Notes: a model not told the origin generated them from the sequence alone. Counted from the stretch's first letter, positions 11,020 through 21,052 are shown. The stretch: DNA of 64,000 nt from Isochrysis galbana (GCA_018136815.1 CM030931.1:9048389-9112388); one strand, 5' to 3'. Translations and numbers: made by a program.

Positions 11020-14000
11020 TCAAAACTCGAAATCGCCATACGAAAAGGGGCCTCTCTCTGCGTGCGCGGCCTCGATTCGCGCCGCCTTGATAATTTCTAA
11101 AGCCGGCTTGTATCGCGAGCCATCTCGAGGTATGCGAACACATTGAGCGCGAGCTCGCTCTGCAGCTTGCTCAGCCCGAATCTCGCTATCGAGGTGGGCC
11201 AATGAATCATCCGTTGCACTTTCGTATACGGTGATGGTACGTTCGTCCCTGAGCGCCCGCTGCCAATGCAGGCCGCGTTTGGTCGCAATATCCAACGGTC
11301 TTCCCCCTTTCCTAAAGTTGATCGATCCATGCCCACCGACGGGAATGCGGCTCTCCGCATGAGCTGCGATTTGCCGGAGGATGGCACCGGGAGGCGACAA
11401 AGGAAGCTTATCTGGCAGCAACATGCGCACACGTGAAGTATATTTTTCCTCATTTGCTGTGAGCGTTCCACGCATGCCGCGCACCCTTCGCCTTGCCTCC
11501 AACTCAGACTGCCGGCGCAACACGTTATCAGGCATTGTCACCTCTGTGCTGACTGGGGGGCTCAGCTCCTCCGAATCCCACGACTCCAGGCTTTTTGGAC
11601 CGGAGCCACTCCGTGTCGGGCTGGAATGCCCGACAGAGGGCGGACCAATTGCCGCACCGATCTGGCGCGGCATCACAGACGATAGTGGTGCGGGCACAGT
11701 AGTCGCTCCTAGTTTGCACATTATAGTGCCACGGGGTGTGGCGCCCACCGACAAGGGCTCCCGTGGAGCAGCACAATAGGAGAGCGGGTTTAAGGCGGCA
11801 TCGCTTCTTGCGCTAAGAGGAGCTGCTGGCCAAGTTGCCAAGGCGCCCGGAGCACCAACATCGCTCACGCCTACCGCTGCATGTTTCCAAACATCATGCC
11901 GATCGCAAGCTGCACTTGGTCTTGTCTGAGCCGCGGTCTGGGAATGGGCTTCAGCCGCCCATCCGAGGCCGATGCGCCCTTGAAGGCGCTCCCGTTCCCG
12001 CTTAAGCCGTCTTGCGGCCTCATATGACTCCCAGCTCTTGCCGGAGTTCTGCGCCAGGTAGACGGACACCGGCTTCGAGGCGATCGTGGCGTTGCATTTT
12101 GCATTCGTGCGTTCGCGCAACTCGCGAAGCCGTTGCTGCCGCGCCCTCGCCAACCAATTGCGGCGTAGGCGGCGTTGGCGCATGAATCTCTGCAACGTAG
12201 CCGCAGAGCACTCCTCTGCGGCAGTCTGCCGGAGTGCCTGCAACTCAGCCAAAACAAAGCGCCTTCTCGCGCTGGATTGCACAAGTACCGCACCACCGCA
12301 CAGCCGGCGATATTGCCTTTGCACGAGATGCCGACGAGCCGCCGTTTGCACTACAACTACTGCGGCCTGGGTCTGCACCGCCGCGCTGCAAAGGACGTGC
12401 CGACGTCGATGCAATGTCGCAATGCGCGCAAACATGAGACGAAGGGCTTTTCGCCTTTCTCTCGCGCGCCATTCTTCCTTAGCTGCCTGCAATCGTTTCC
12501 TGGAGGCGCGCCGCCTTTCCGCCGCCTGTATTCGTACTGCCGCTCCGACCCTCTGCCGCTTGATTGATCCACGTTGCAAATGCGACAACGCAACCACTTG
12601 GATCATGCCGGCGGCGTCCTCGCGGCGCTTCTGCCAACAGAGCTTTGCCCGTCTCCGAGCAGCTAATTGGATAGTCGCCACCGCCCTCTGTTGCCGCACG
12701 AGCAGCTGCGCGTCCACACACTGTCGCATTGCTGCTTCGAGTAATGTCGCGGCCTCTTCATCCCTTTGCTGTGCCGCGAGCTCCTCAGCTTCAGCGGCTG
12801 CCTTTGCCTCAGCCTTTGCTGCTGCCTTTGCTGCTGCGGCGATTGCTGCGGCCTGAGATTCAGCCGCTATCCTTGCTGCGCACTCAGCAGCTCTTCGTGC
12901 TGCGTCAACTTCCGCCTGAGCTTCCTCCTCGCCCGCACAAAACGCCTCCGCCTCTCCCGCGCCCTCCACCATTTGCGCCTCCGAAAGGTGCTTTTCGACG
13001 TTCATCATCGACTCAGCCTTCGCCTCTTGGGGTATCCCCACCTCGCAAGAACGAAGTTCGATAGTGGGCTCAGCATTGGCGATACGGGATATGCATCGGG
13101 CATCGCCATCCACAATTGGCGGCTGCTCAGCGAGTTTCTCTACTAAAGCCTCCTGCGCAGCCGGCGCTGGCACGGCGGAAGCGTGATGACGCACGAGAAA
13201 GCCGCGCACGGCTGCTTGGACGAGGATAGCCGCCTTACTCTGGACCTGCCAGCGCCTCGCACGCTCCTCGGCCTGCCGATACTCCTCTTTCTCCACTTGC
13301 TCGTCGAGCATGTCGCCGAGGATATCGTGGAACGATTCTTGCGATGTATGTTCACCGCGATCGTTCACTTGCAACGATTCATTAGCAGGTGGCGCGACGC
13401 ATGGAATCTCGCCCCCGCTAGACATAAGCCCGGCTGAAGTTGGATACGTCGGCTCATGCTTCGTTTGCACGTCGACGTCAACACTTTTGCATCCTGTGCC
13501 GACGACTACCTCACGTGGTCCAACGGGCCGTGCGTCACTCGCTCCCACTCGTTCTGCGGCGGAAGGGTTCGCTAAGGCCGAATCGGCGGGAGGGGTACGA
13601 TCGCTGTGTCGCCGGTTCATCGACTTGGATAGCAACAAGTGCCCGTGACTCTTCTTTTTGACCGTCGAAGCCGCTGCCTCCACCCTAGCTTGTGCTGCTT
13701 GCATTGCCTCCTCGGCCGCTTTTGCAGATGCTGCGTGTACGACTGCCTGGCGCGCCGCTCGCTCAGCTTCGACGTGCGCAACTTCGAGAGCTGCCTCGGC
13801 CTTTGCCCTTTGCGTCTCGGCAGCAGCAAGCTTAGCGGCTGCAGCAGCTTTAGCTTTGGCCGCTTCCGCCGACCGTGCCTCAGCCTGCATGACAGCCGCC
13901 TCGGCCGCAGCCTCTGCATCGGCGCGCAGGCGCAGGGCTTCAGTGCGTTCCTCAGCCTCCAACCATAATCGCTTCGTCTTTGTCTCCTCTTCAAGTCGGG

Positions 14001-15546
14001 CGCGCTCCGCCTCCAACTTTCTTCTCTCCTCCTCCTCCGGTCTCCGGCCCTTTGCGTCCTCGACTTCTTGCCGTCGTACGCACTCCGCCGCTATTCTGCG
14101 CGCCTCTGCTGCCGCCCGCTCGGCTTTCCATCGGGCCTCCCGCTCCGCCGCCTCTGCTGAGCGCAGTGCCTCGGCCTCCTCCTCCTCCACTTTCCGCCGA
14201 GCCTCAGCCTCAGTAGCCTCCACTTGGCGCCTTCTGGCCGCCGCTGCTTTGCGCTCCAGCTCGGCGGCCTCTCGCGCGGCGGCCCGCTCAGCGCGCTCCC
14301 GCTCTACTTGTGCGGCAACTGCCGCCGCCGCCGCCGCTTTGGCCTCGCGCCGCGCTTCCTCGAGGAGCATTGCCGCGCGTGCCTCTGCATTGGCACGCTC
14401 ACGGGCCTCCTCGCCCGCCCGGAGCTCCCACGAGCGAATCTGCTGCATCTGGTGTTCGAGCTCTTGAACCATATCCTCGTCGTTTGCACGCCGAGCCGCC
14501 AACAATGCGCCTAGCAAACTGGTCGCGTCCATCTGCGCCAGCGCGCCTGCGTGATGTGTGACCGCACTCATCACGGGCAATGGAACGGCAGCCTGACCGC
14601 GAAGAGTGCCACCCAAAGTGCTACTAAGTGAACCATTCCACGCAGCGGAAGATGGCTTTCGACCGCTTCCCGCCCTCGACATGCTCGGCATCTCGGAAGC
14701 CACCGAAGCCTCGGTTGGCGGGGATGCGCGTGACGCTTCTAATCTCCACGGCATTCCCTCAACTGGAGCGCTAGACATGGAAAGTGTCACGCCAGGGCGC
14801 GTAGACCTGTGCTGCGGCGGCCCGCACAGCGTTCGCGTTTGAGCGGCTGACCGAGCCAGCACCCGGCGCATCCTCGACTCGACCGTCATGTTGGCTACAG
14901 CCCGGCTAATCACAGACTTTGCGTGCTTTCGCCGGAAGAGCTCCACCTTGTTGGCTTCATTCTGTGCAAGCACAGCGGTGCGTGCCATCTCACCATACTT
15001 TGAGAGTGTGAGGCCGAGCCGAGAGAGTGTCGTATTGGCGTTGGCGAGCGCGCCGGCGCTGTACTTGGCGATGCGCGGGTTCGTCGACGTCAGCAGCTGC
15101 TCGAGCCGGCGGTGAGTGCCAAACTCGGCCACCTGCACCGCCCACTCAAACTCAACGCTCAAGTTCTGCAACAACGCGCAGCCATACATAAGCACGACCT
15201 CGTCATTCGACTCGATGCACTGGAGAAGGTGCGTTGCTGCTCCTTTGTCGAGCAAGAGTTTCTTCGTCTTGGCTGAGTCTGCGTCAACTGCGTTTGAGCA
15301 GAGATTCGCGAGCGCCTGCAGCGCCGCCTGTTTGTGCTCGAGCACAGGTGCTCCAAGCATCGCTGCCAGGCTCTGCACAGCGCCAGCCCTACGGAGGAAG
15401 AGGCCAAGAGCTTCGCCGTCAGCTGGACTCGCTTTACTGAGAAGCTCTGCGAGATCAAGTGCCGCGTCCACCGCTTCATCGGGCTCGGCGCCGCCAAGCG
15501 CCTCTGCAAGCTCTTGTAGAGCATGCAAGTCTTCCGCATCTGCCAT
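11020..15546 (-). CDS. ARM-repeat, coiled-coil and multi-IQ-motif protein
   Basis: Single exon, 1508 codons from the ATG at 15546 (MADAEDLHALQ); the frame is open upstream only from a GTG. Residues about 1-210 form helical ARM-like repeats (LQALANLCSN, ALLQNLSVEFEW, SAGALANANT). A long Ala/Glu/Arg coiled coil covers about 355-630. After a linker come roughly seven IQ-type motifs in the second half, e.g. ILVQAAVRGFLVR, TIQLAARRRAK, VRIQAAERRRASRK, VVQTAARRHLVQRQ and LVQSSARRRF, which in other proteins bind calmodulin or EF-hand light chains. The architecture suggests a cytoskeletal or axonemal scaffold. It is divergently placed against BBIP1, about 0.8 kb away. I cannot assign it to a named family; it could be a haptophyte-specific flagellar or centrosomal protein, which is inference. 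Confidence 0.82.
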   Translation of the reverse strand: MADAEDLHALQELAEALGGAEPDEAVDAALDLAELLSKASPADGEALGLFLRRAGAVQSLAAMLGAPVLEHKQAALQALANLCSNAVDADSAKTKKLLLDKGAATHLLQCIESNDEVVLMYGCALLQNLSVEFEWAVQVAEFGTHRRLEQLLTSTNPRIAKYSAGALANANTTLSRLGLTLSKYGEMARTAVLAQNEANKVELFRRKHAKSVISRAVANMTVESRMRRVLARSAAQTRTLCGPPQHRSTRPGVTLSMSSAPVEGMPWRLEASRASPPTEASVASEMPSMSRAGSGRKPSSAAWNGSLSSTLGGTLRGQAAVPLPVMSAVTHHAGALAQMDATSLLGALLAARRANDEDMVQELEHQMQQIRSWELRAGEEARERANAEARAAMLLEEARREAKAAAAAAVAAQVERERAERAAAREAAELERKAAAARRRQVEATEAEARRKVEEEEAEALRSAEAAEREARWKAERAAAEARRIAAECVRRQEVEDAKGRRPEEEERRKLEAERARLEEETKTKRLWLEAEERTEALRLRADAEAAAEAAVMQAEARSAEAAKAKAAAAAKLAAAETQRAKAEAALEVAHVEAERAARQAVVHAASAKAAEEAMQAAQARVEAAASTVKKKSHGHLLLSKSMNRRHSDRTPPADSALANPSAAERVGASDARPVGPREVVVGTGCKSVDVDVQTKHEPTYPTSAGLMSSGGEIPCVAPPANESLQVNDRGEHTSQESFHDILGDMLDEQVEKEEYRQAEERARRWQVQSKAAILVQAAVRGFLVRHHASAVPAPAAQEALVEKLAEQPPIVDGDARCISRIANAEPTIELRSCEVGIPQEAKAESMMNVEKHLSEAQMVEGAGEAEAFCAGEEEAQAEVDAARRAAECAARIAAESQAAAIAAAAKAAAKAEAKAAAEAEELAAQQRDEEAATLLEAAMRQCVDAQLLVRQQRAVATIQLAARRRAKLCWQKRREDAAGMIQVVALSHLQRGSIKRQRVGAAVRIQAAERRRASRKRLQAAKEEWRARERRKALRLMFARIATLHRRRHVLCSAAVQTQAAVVVVQTAARRHLVQRQYRRLCGGAVLVQSSARRRFVLAELQALRQTAAEECSAATLQRFMRQRRLRRNWLARARQQRLRELRERTNAKCNATIASKPVSVYLAQNSGKSWESYEAARRLKRERERLQGRIGLGWAAEAHSQTAAQTRPSAACDRHDVWKHAAVGVSDVGAPGALATWPAAPLSARSDAALNPLSYCAAPREPLSVGATPRGTIMCKLGATTVPAPLSSVMPRQIGAAIGPPSVGHSSPTRSGSGPKSLESWDSEELSPPVSTEVTMPDNVLRRQSELEARRRVRGMRGTLTANEEKYTSRVRMLLPDKLPLSPPGAILRQIAAHAESRIPVGGHGSINFRKGGRPLDIATKRGLHWQRALRDERTITVYESATDDSLAHLDSEIRAEQAAERARAQCVRIPRDGSRYKPALEIIKAARIEAAHAERGPFSYGDFEF

Positions 15547-15654
15547 CCGGAGAGCCAGACCAGAGAAGGAGAATCCCACCAAAGAGCACAGTCGAAGCGG
15601 TGTTGTAGGGCAAGTTGCACTGAGTCGATCGAGCCAATCGGTAGTCAAATAACG

Positions 15655-15727
15655 TGGTGAACGGGGTAGACGAAGGGTGGGCGGGGAGGGAAGGGGGGTT
15701 AGTGGGGGGGGGAAAGGACGGGGGACG
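15655..15727. repeat. G-rich tract upstream of the ARM/IQ gene
   Basis: Runs of G on the + strand (C in the sense of the gene), about 110 nt upstream of the ATG at 15546. Confidence 0.7.
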
Positions 15728-16039
15728 GTCTCTCCCTCCTCGCTCCCTCGCGCGTGACGGCCGACACACTGAAAAAAACCGTTTCCCTGTTCTCCTCTTC
15801 TCCTTCTCGTCCCTTTGGGAGCGCGGTTAAATATATCTCGTATCTCTCTCTCATTCACAGGGGAGAGGAGTTTTATTGTCTCCGTGTGTCTTCTTCACGG
15901 TCACCAGAGCTTTCGGTGCGAGTGCAGGCCATGCGATCTATTAATGGATACGGAGGAACAAAGTAGAGAAGTAGAGCAGCTGAAGTAGAGTAGAGAAGGA
16001 TATAGTACTCTAGTACAATATCGCATATCACAACTTTCC

Positions 16040-16325
16040 TAATTCTTCCTCTCTCTCCCCCTCCCTCTCTTTCTCCCTCTCTCTCTCTCTCTCACTCTCT
16101 CTCACCCTCTCTCCCTCCCTCCTTCTCTCACTTATTCGCTCATTCATTCTCCTACTCTCCCTGCCCCCCCTCTCCCTCTCTCTCCCTCCCCCCCCTCCCC
16201 CCCTTCTCTCTCTCGCTGTTGCTCTCGCTCTCCCACACACACCCGCCCTCCCTCCCCCTCTCCCTCCACCCTTCCCCCGCCCCTCCCCGACCTCCGGCTC
16301 CCTTCCTCATCCTCCATCCCACTCT
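16040..16325. repeat. CT/C-rich pyrimidine tract upstream of BBIP1
   Basis: Almost uninterrupted pyrimidines (CTCTCTCC, CCCCTCC) ending about 30 nt before the BBIP1 ATG; lies within the divergent interval shared with the ARM/IQ gene. Confidence 0.85.
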
Positions 16326-16355
16326 TCTCACCCTCCCCTTCGTGCTGGCGCACCG

Positions 16356-16556
16356 ATGAGTGAGGAGCCAAAGCCCAAGGGCATTCTGCAGGAGGTGCTG
16401 CCCAAGGCAGGCCTCGTCTACTCTGAGAGGGGCAATCTGACTGAGGTGCTCTGTAAGCCAAAGATCCTGCCGATCAAGTCGGTCACGCTGGAGAAGATTG
16501 AGGAGATGGAGCGCACTGCAGCCAAGGCGCAAGCTGCAGCAAACGCCGCACAGTGA
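16356..16556 (+). CDS. BBIP1: BBSome-interacting protein 1 (BBIP10-like), 66 aa
   Basis: A complete 66-residue ORF from a clear ATG. The core LQEVLPKAGLVYSE followed by TEVLCKPKILPIKSVTLEKI corresponds to the conserved stretch of animal BBIP10 (REVLPKQG...VLCKPKLLPLKSLTLEKLE). Known role: small subunit of the BBSome coat that moves membrane cargo in and out of cilia. It is short enough to be missed by gene predictors. An upstream pyrimidine tract precedes the start, and the partner gene across the divergent interval encodes an ARM/IQ scaffold. Recognition rests on sequence memory over about 40 residues, which is strong for so short a protein. The C-terminal Ala-rich tail is not conserved. Confidence 0.9.
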   Translation: MSEEPKPKGILQEVLPKAGLVYSERGNLTEVLCKPKILPIKSVTLEKIEEMERTAAKAQAAANAAQ

Positions 16557-17519
16557 TGTGGAAGGTCTTGCGACGCTTACCTCGAGCTTTTACGAGGCGT
16601 CAACTCTCCTAGGAACAGATTATCTCTCGCGCCACCAGCGAGCAGGCTTCTCAGCATCGTCATCAACGCTCATCATCTCTTACAAGTGGCTCGCCCCTGG
16701 CTGCTAGCAAAGCCAAAGGCTCTTCGGAAATGCTCGACATACCTGCAATACTGTGGTGGTAGTTCTTGTCATGCAAACTGTAGTCATGCTTAGTCGACAG
16801 TGTAGCAGGCTATTTTCTTCGCATGAGTCAACGCCTCTTGAGTCAGGCGCAGACGTGCAATGACAGGCAAACACCTCCGTTGAGCCGCAAGGGCGCCACT
16901 TGGGTGTTCATTTTTACCTAGTCGTTTCCTTATCTTCATGTAAACCTCGAAACTCTAGACTCCCCCCGCCCGGGGAATGTGTGACAGCTCTCAGTTCCCA
17001 CCCTCTGTGAGGTCTGGCCGGGAGGAGGAGGTGGCAGCATGTCGACGTCGTCGGCGGCGGGGGCAGCGGCCTGCGCGCGCTTTGGCTCCGGGTGCTTCGG
17101 GCGGCCCCGTTGGGGCGTCGTGACTGCGGTGGGCTGGGGCTGGGAGGTGGGAGCCGTTGGCGCGTGCTCCATCGCTAAACCTATATAAAAAAAAAATCTT
17201 TCTGAAGATTCGGGGCTACTCGCCTACTAGCTATGGGTCACACCTGTGCCTTCGCTATCTACATCGCCCTTAACTTCCCTCCCTCCACCTCTTTCCCTGC
17301 CCCCCTTCTTTCCTTTTTCTTCGGTTTCCGGGGTCCGGCCTCGGTACACTACCTGGGGCCTGGTTCGGAGTGTGGGGCTCGGGCAGGCCTTTCGAGTTTG
17401 TCGATAGTGTTGTGTGTGTCTGTCCGTCTTCGTCTTGTTTGTGTTAGTTAGGTCTGGTTCCTAATGTCCCCGGCATCAATTTTGAGTGGCGTGCCAAAGC
17501 TTCAATTGCTAAGGTTGTC
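16557..17519. other. Interval with one weak short ORF
   Basis: 3' region of BBIP1, then moderately GC-rich sequence. A TATATAAA plus A run (about 17,180-17,192) is followed by CTGAAGATTCGGGGCTAC, a motif recurring near 28,559, 30,076 and (reversed) 35,628, probably an element end. Confidence 0.5.
16936..17172 (-). CDS. Putative 78-aa ORF with an AT-hook-like RGRPK motif
   Basis: Starts at ATG 17172. The N-terminal half is Pro/Thr/Ala rich with QRGRPKHPEPKR (AT-hook-like) and then PPPPPGQ. No homologue recognised. The frame may be the first exon of something longer, or non-coding. Its base composition differs from the AT-rich frame just upstream on the same strand. Confidence 0.25.
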   Translation of the reverse strand: MEHAPTAPTSQPQPTAVTTPQRGRPKHPEPKRAQAAAPAADDVDMLPPPPPGQTSQRVGTESCHTFPGRGESRVSRFT

Positions 17520-17951
17520 TTACTCCTTGACCCCCTCGACAGCGTGGACGATCCCTAGCTTGGTGGTTAGTGCCACTATCTCTGCATTGGGTCTAAGTCC
17601 GCCTTTGTCGTTTCTATTAAAGATGGGTCTCAAGTCGTTCATGTCTACCCTTTTCTTGGGTTGCCTGCCCATGCCCGCCTGGGCTGTTCTCGCCGAATCG
17701 GTTTTTTGTGCGAATAGGAGTGCTTTGCTCAGCAAGGCATATCTCTCTATGGTTCTTATCAGTATTGATTCCTCCGAAAATTTTACACCATCGTAGTGTA
17801 TCCTATAGAAGTCCGTGATTATGTATCTCCACGCTAATAGGTATAGTATACATATCGCTTTCGGGGCGTCTCCTTTCGGGAAAACGAATGGGTTATCTAT
17901 AATGATTTCCTCTCTGCTCCTTTCAACCTCAGGTGAGCCTATAGCAATGGT
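17520..17951 (-). pseudogene. AT-rich open frame of 143 codons without an ATG start
   Basis: Reading the minus strand from just after a stop at 17952-17954, the frame stays open for 143 codons to TAA at 17520. It includes DNPFVFPKGDAPK, LYLLAWRYIITDFYRIHYDG and a basic GMGRQPKKRVDMNDLRP segment. No ATG occurs until mid-frame. Codon use is AT-richer than the neighbouring genes and resembles the ORFs at 45-47 kb. Likely a truncated or 5'-deleted gene of a mobile or viral element, or an internal exon. Not recognised. Confidence 0.4.
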
Positions 17952-18157
17952 TTACCGGACTATGACCATATCGATATGTCATATCCATAACTCAGCTCTT
18001 TACCCCTATCCCCCTAGTAGTGTACGGGGGGAGTCGCCTGATGGCGGCGGGGAAAGGGCCAGGGGAGTGGGAGTGGGGGTGTGGAAAGTGGAAAGTTCGT
18101 TGCGTGATAGTAGTGGGCCCACGGCCGCATGTGCGGTAAGAATATTATGAGGTTTAC
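17952..18157 (+). repeat. Repeat family C, copy 1
   Basis: Contains CCCCTATCCCCCTAGTAGTG, GGGGGGAGTCGCCT, CCACGGCCGC and ends AAGAATATTATGAGGTTTA. A direct copy lies at 19,857-20,030, so the two flank a 1.7-kb segment. The tail resembles that of family E. Confidence 0.75.
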
Positions 18158-18595
18158 CTCTACTGCTCCACAACCGGGCCTAAGCGCGCCCTGTGAGCTT
18201 CTTATAGTCCCTCTCTCCGCCCTACCTATCGCCGATGTGGCCCCTTCCTCATAGCCATACATACGCCATGTGACCTGTCTGTAATCCAGTTCGATTCGTC
18301 AAAGTCATCAATGACGAGAAGCTCGATTCATGGATGATGCCTCAAAGTCGCGTTCCGTCAAAAGAGGGCCAGGTGATTTTTTTTTCACACAGAATGCTTG
18401 TTTTCTTTTGATGTAGGCAACAATCCCTCCAGTGAGTATTATGGAGGACCCTGGAGTTTCGTCAGATGCGTGTGCATCGGTCCCCCCGCGGCCCGCGGGG
18501 ACGCCGTGCGTGTGCATGGAAGTTTCCGCACGCCGTTACGGATGCGCATAAAGGGTTTCGGCAGGCGCCCCCCGCGGGGGCGCCGGAAGTTTCCT

Positions 18596-18852
18596 GGCCC
18601 CTATTCACGAGTGCCCCCCCCCCCCGCGTTGCTTTTACCCGAAAGGATTTTTTCCCCAGCGTGGACTCGAGGAGAGGACAGCTGGGGTGCGCGGGGTCGG
18701 TGCGTGCACTGGGGGGAGGACAAATATCGAGGGGAGGGGGCAGTGCCCCCTCCCCCCGGTAGCACTCGGACACCTGGCTCGTCAGGCATGGCGGGATTCC
18801 GGGACGGAAAAGTTGTGTCCAATTAGCTGGTGGGGTTGGCTAGGATATAACA
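18596..18852 (+). repeat. Repeat family D, copy 1
   Basis: Ends in GGACACCTGGCTCGTCAGG ... GTTGTGTCCAATTAGCTGG ... TTGGCTAGGATATAACATTA. Inverted copy at 30,112-30,372 and a copy truncated at its 5' side at 52,908-52,996. The common 3' end with variable 5' extent looks like retroposition. Confidence 0.8.
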
Positions 18853-18872
18853 TTAATTATTTTATTTTATTA

Positions 18873-19275
18873 GTGACCTACACTCGCGTCTCGGACGAGG
18901 GAGGCCGCTATTGGGCTGATCACCTGCCCTACTTGCTGATGTCAATGCGAGCGACCGCCGGTCGCATCGTGCCTAAGTCGCCTGCTGTCCTCCTTTATGG
19001 ACGGGAGCTCAGGCTTCCTGCCCTGCTGGCTGAACCAACTCTCCCACGAGATGAGAGGTCTTATCTACGACCATCGATCGCGCAGTCGCGCAGTATGCGG
19101 ACACTCTTAACAACATCATGACAGTTGCTTGGCGCGCCGCCCTCGACCCTCGACGCGACCCAAAGCGCTCAGAGAGAGTCCGTGCGGAACGCTACTTTGA
19201 AGTCCCGCACTGGTGTTACTTTTCAACCCGGAGATAGGGTTTGCCGCCGCATCCCGGGGCACGCTAACAAGCTCC
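18873..19275 (+). pseudogene. Ty3/Gypsy-type integrase remnant
   Basis: The frame up to about 19,080 reads RYWADHLPYLLMSMRATAGR and then SPAVLLYGRELRLPALL, the classic integrase catalytic-core end (W..LP..L...R......P..LLYGR..RLP). After a frame change it continues with QYADTLNNIMTVAWRAAL and an Arg-rich stretch like the integrase C-terminal segment. No flanking reverse transcriptase or LTRs were seen. It begins right after repeat D, so the element is a decayed fragment, not active. Confidence 0.75.
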
Positions 19276-19289
19276 AATCCCACAACTAA

Positions 19290-19620
19290 GTTTATACTTG
19301 GTTGACCCATGGGGGGGCACGAGCCCCCCCCTCTCTCCACTCCTCCCCTGCCATGGGGGAGGAACCACCCATCCTCCTGGCACGCCTGATGGCTTGTCAG
19401 GAGGCCACTGCCCTACTGACCCACTCCCTTCCCCACAGGCTCGCCCCATTCGCCCATCCTGGCCCCTCGTGACCAGCCCATCGCTCCAACCCCCCCTCCC
19501 CCCCTGGTCGACAGGCAGACAGGTGCAGATTGGGGGCCCCAGAGGCTCAGGAGCGCCAGCGAGGGAGAGGCAGGGGAGGCCAGGGCCCAGTCCCAGCCTC
19601 CTCTGCCCCCAGAGCTGGCC
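19290..19620 (+). repeat. Repeat family B, diverged copy
   Basis: Begins AAGTTTATACTTGGTTGACCC then the G-run/C-run hairpin, and carries CTGGTCGACAGGCAGACAGG and GGCCAGGGCCCAGTCCCAGC at the positions expected from other B copies. Confidence 0.6.
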
Positions 19621-19739
19621 TCCAGGAGCCTCCAGGGGTCGCCAGGGGCAGCTGCAGGCCTGCCGCAGGCGCGCCATCGCGCGTGCCGCAGGAGAGGGGA
19701 GAGAGAGCGCGGAGAAGGGGGTGGGCGGAGCGAGAGCTC

Positions 19740-19800
19740 CGCTCACCGAAAAATAGGTAAGTCCCGCACCTGTTTACAAGATAAGTCGGGGCTGAGACCG
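19740..19800 (+). repeat. Short repeat shared with 28,255-28,315
   Basis: ACCGAAAAATAGGTAAGTCC followed by CGCACCTGTTTACA recurs at about 28,260-28,305 with few changes; a third relation is the GTAGAAGTCCCGC of family F. Confidence 0.6.
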
Positions 19801-19856
19801 CCGCCCACTCGGAGACACAGGAGGAAGGGGGGGAATGATCACCGGGGGGGGCGCGG

Positions 19857-20030
19857 GCCACCGGACCATATCTAAGCCCTTCACCCCTATCCCCCTAGTA
19901 GTGCACGGGGGGAGTCGCCTTATGGCGGGGGGGAAGGGCCGGGGAAGTGGGGGTGTAGAAAGTTTCCTACGTGAGTAGAAAGTAGAGGGTCCACGGCCGC
20001 GTGTGCGGTGAGACTATTAAAAGGTTTATT
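19857..20030 (+). repeat. Repeat family C, copy 2
   Basis: Direct copy of 17,952-18,157, ending GTGAGACTATTAAAAGGTTTA, followed by a TTTATTTATTTG-type AT stretch. Confidence 0.75.
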
Positions 20031-20087
20031 TATTTGTTTATTTATAATTATAACAAGCTCCAATTCCTCTACTCCGGTCCCTGCTGA

Positions 20088-20339
20088 TCATCTCCCATGA
20101 CTGGAAGATGGATGGCGGGCAGTGGCGAGGGCGAGCGCGAGGACGGAGCGGACATGGGGAGCGGCCCTGGTTGATCGGATCAGATGCATCCTTTTGGGCT
20201 TGAATATCAACTTGGATAGTATGAAAATGAGCCCCACGATACCCGCAATCACCGCGTGGAACAAAATCAATTGACGGAACGACACCTCATGTTCTTGCCC
20301 TCCGTCATCTCCTGCTCTCGCGCGTACTGCACCCCCCAT
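20088..20339 (-). CDS. Small putative single-span membrane protein, 83 aa
   Basis: ATG at 20339. A hydrophilic N-terminus is followed by LILFHAVIAGIVGLIFILSK, a convincing membrane helix (about residues 23-42), then a basic FKPKR stop-transfer segment and an Arg/Ala/His-rich tail. A same-frame open stretch lies upstream, separated by one stop. Not recognised; it could be a real small membrane protein or a chance frame. It lies in an element-rich stretch. Confidence 0.35.
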   Translation of the reverse strand: MGGAVRARAGDDGGQEHEVSFRQLILFHAVIAGIVGLIFILSKLIFKPKRMHLIRSTRAAPHVRSVLALALATARHPSSSHGR

Positions 20340-21052
20340 GCACCCTTACGCCTTTTCATTGCGCTGAGCTAGTCGCATGCATTTGTTGCTATCAATTGGC
20401 GGCTTAAACGATGCTGCGATTCTAAACTCGCCCCGGGGCCCCAGCCTGTCCACGCATGCGTGCGGGTAGCCCCGGCCGTAGCATGAACATGCATGTGAAG
20501 CCATCACAGTCTTCGCGCGCGAGCGTATAAGCCGGAGCCTTTTCTTAATCAAACTATTCAATTGTGCTCTCGATTCGGCGTGTGTTGCGTGTGGCAAGCG
20601 CGATGATCCATCGCATGCGGAATAAGCATCACATAGTTGTCTTCGCACTCACTAGCCACAAATCAAGCAAGGGAGACGAGCTTTAGTATGCTTCGAGCCA
20701 ACAGCAGCAGCCATTGAATCTTCCAATAACGGCAGGCGGCGTCCTGCCCCTCGCTGGCGACAAGTCTCGTTGAACAGCACTGTGGGTGCGATCGACATGC
20801 CACCGCTCACGCATTACATACGGAAGCATCACGTGAAACAGTCAGAAATCACAAGCATGTCCCCCGGGGCAATGATGCGCAAGGAGGGGTGCCAACAGTG
20901 GCATGAGGCGCGATTACATGCACGTGTGCATGCCAGTCGGTGCGCCCTATCCCTGTGCCACACGGAAAGAGCATGTGGCGGCGCATCCGCCTGGGTGCTG
21001 CAGCGCGAAGGAATGGTGCCAGGGTTGCGATGCAGAGGCAGACCAAGTCTCT
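20340..21052. other. Downstream flank of the LL-DAP aminotransferase gene
   Basis: No supported gene. Frames on both strands overlap and lack domains. Confidence 0.5.

Noticed and set aside
13658..14467. Ala/Ser-rich frame on the + strand inside the ARM/IQ gene
   Set aside because: Antisense shadow of the GC-rich coiled coil.
15547..15858. 104 extra N-terminal codons of the ARM/IQ gene
   Set aside because: They start at a GTG, are low complexity and precede a good ATG.
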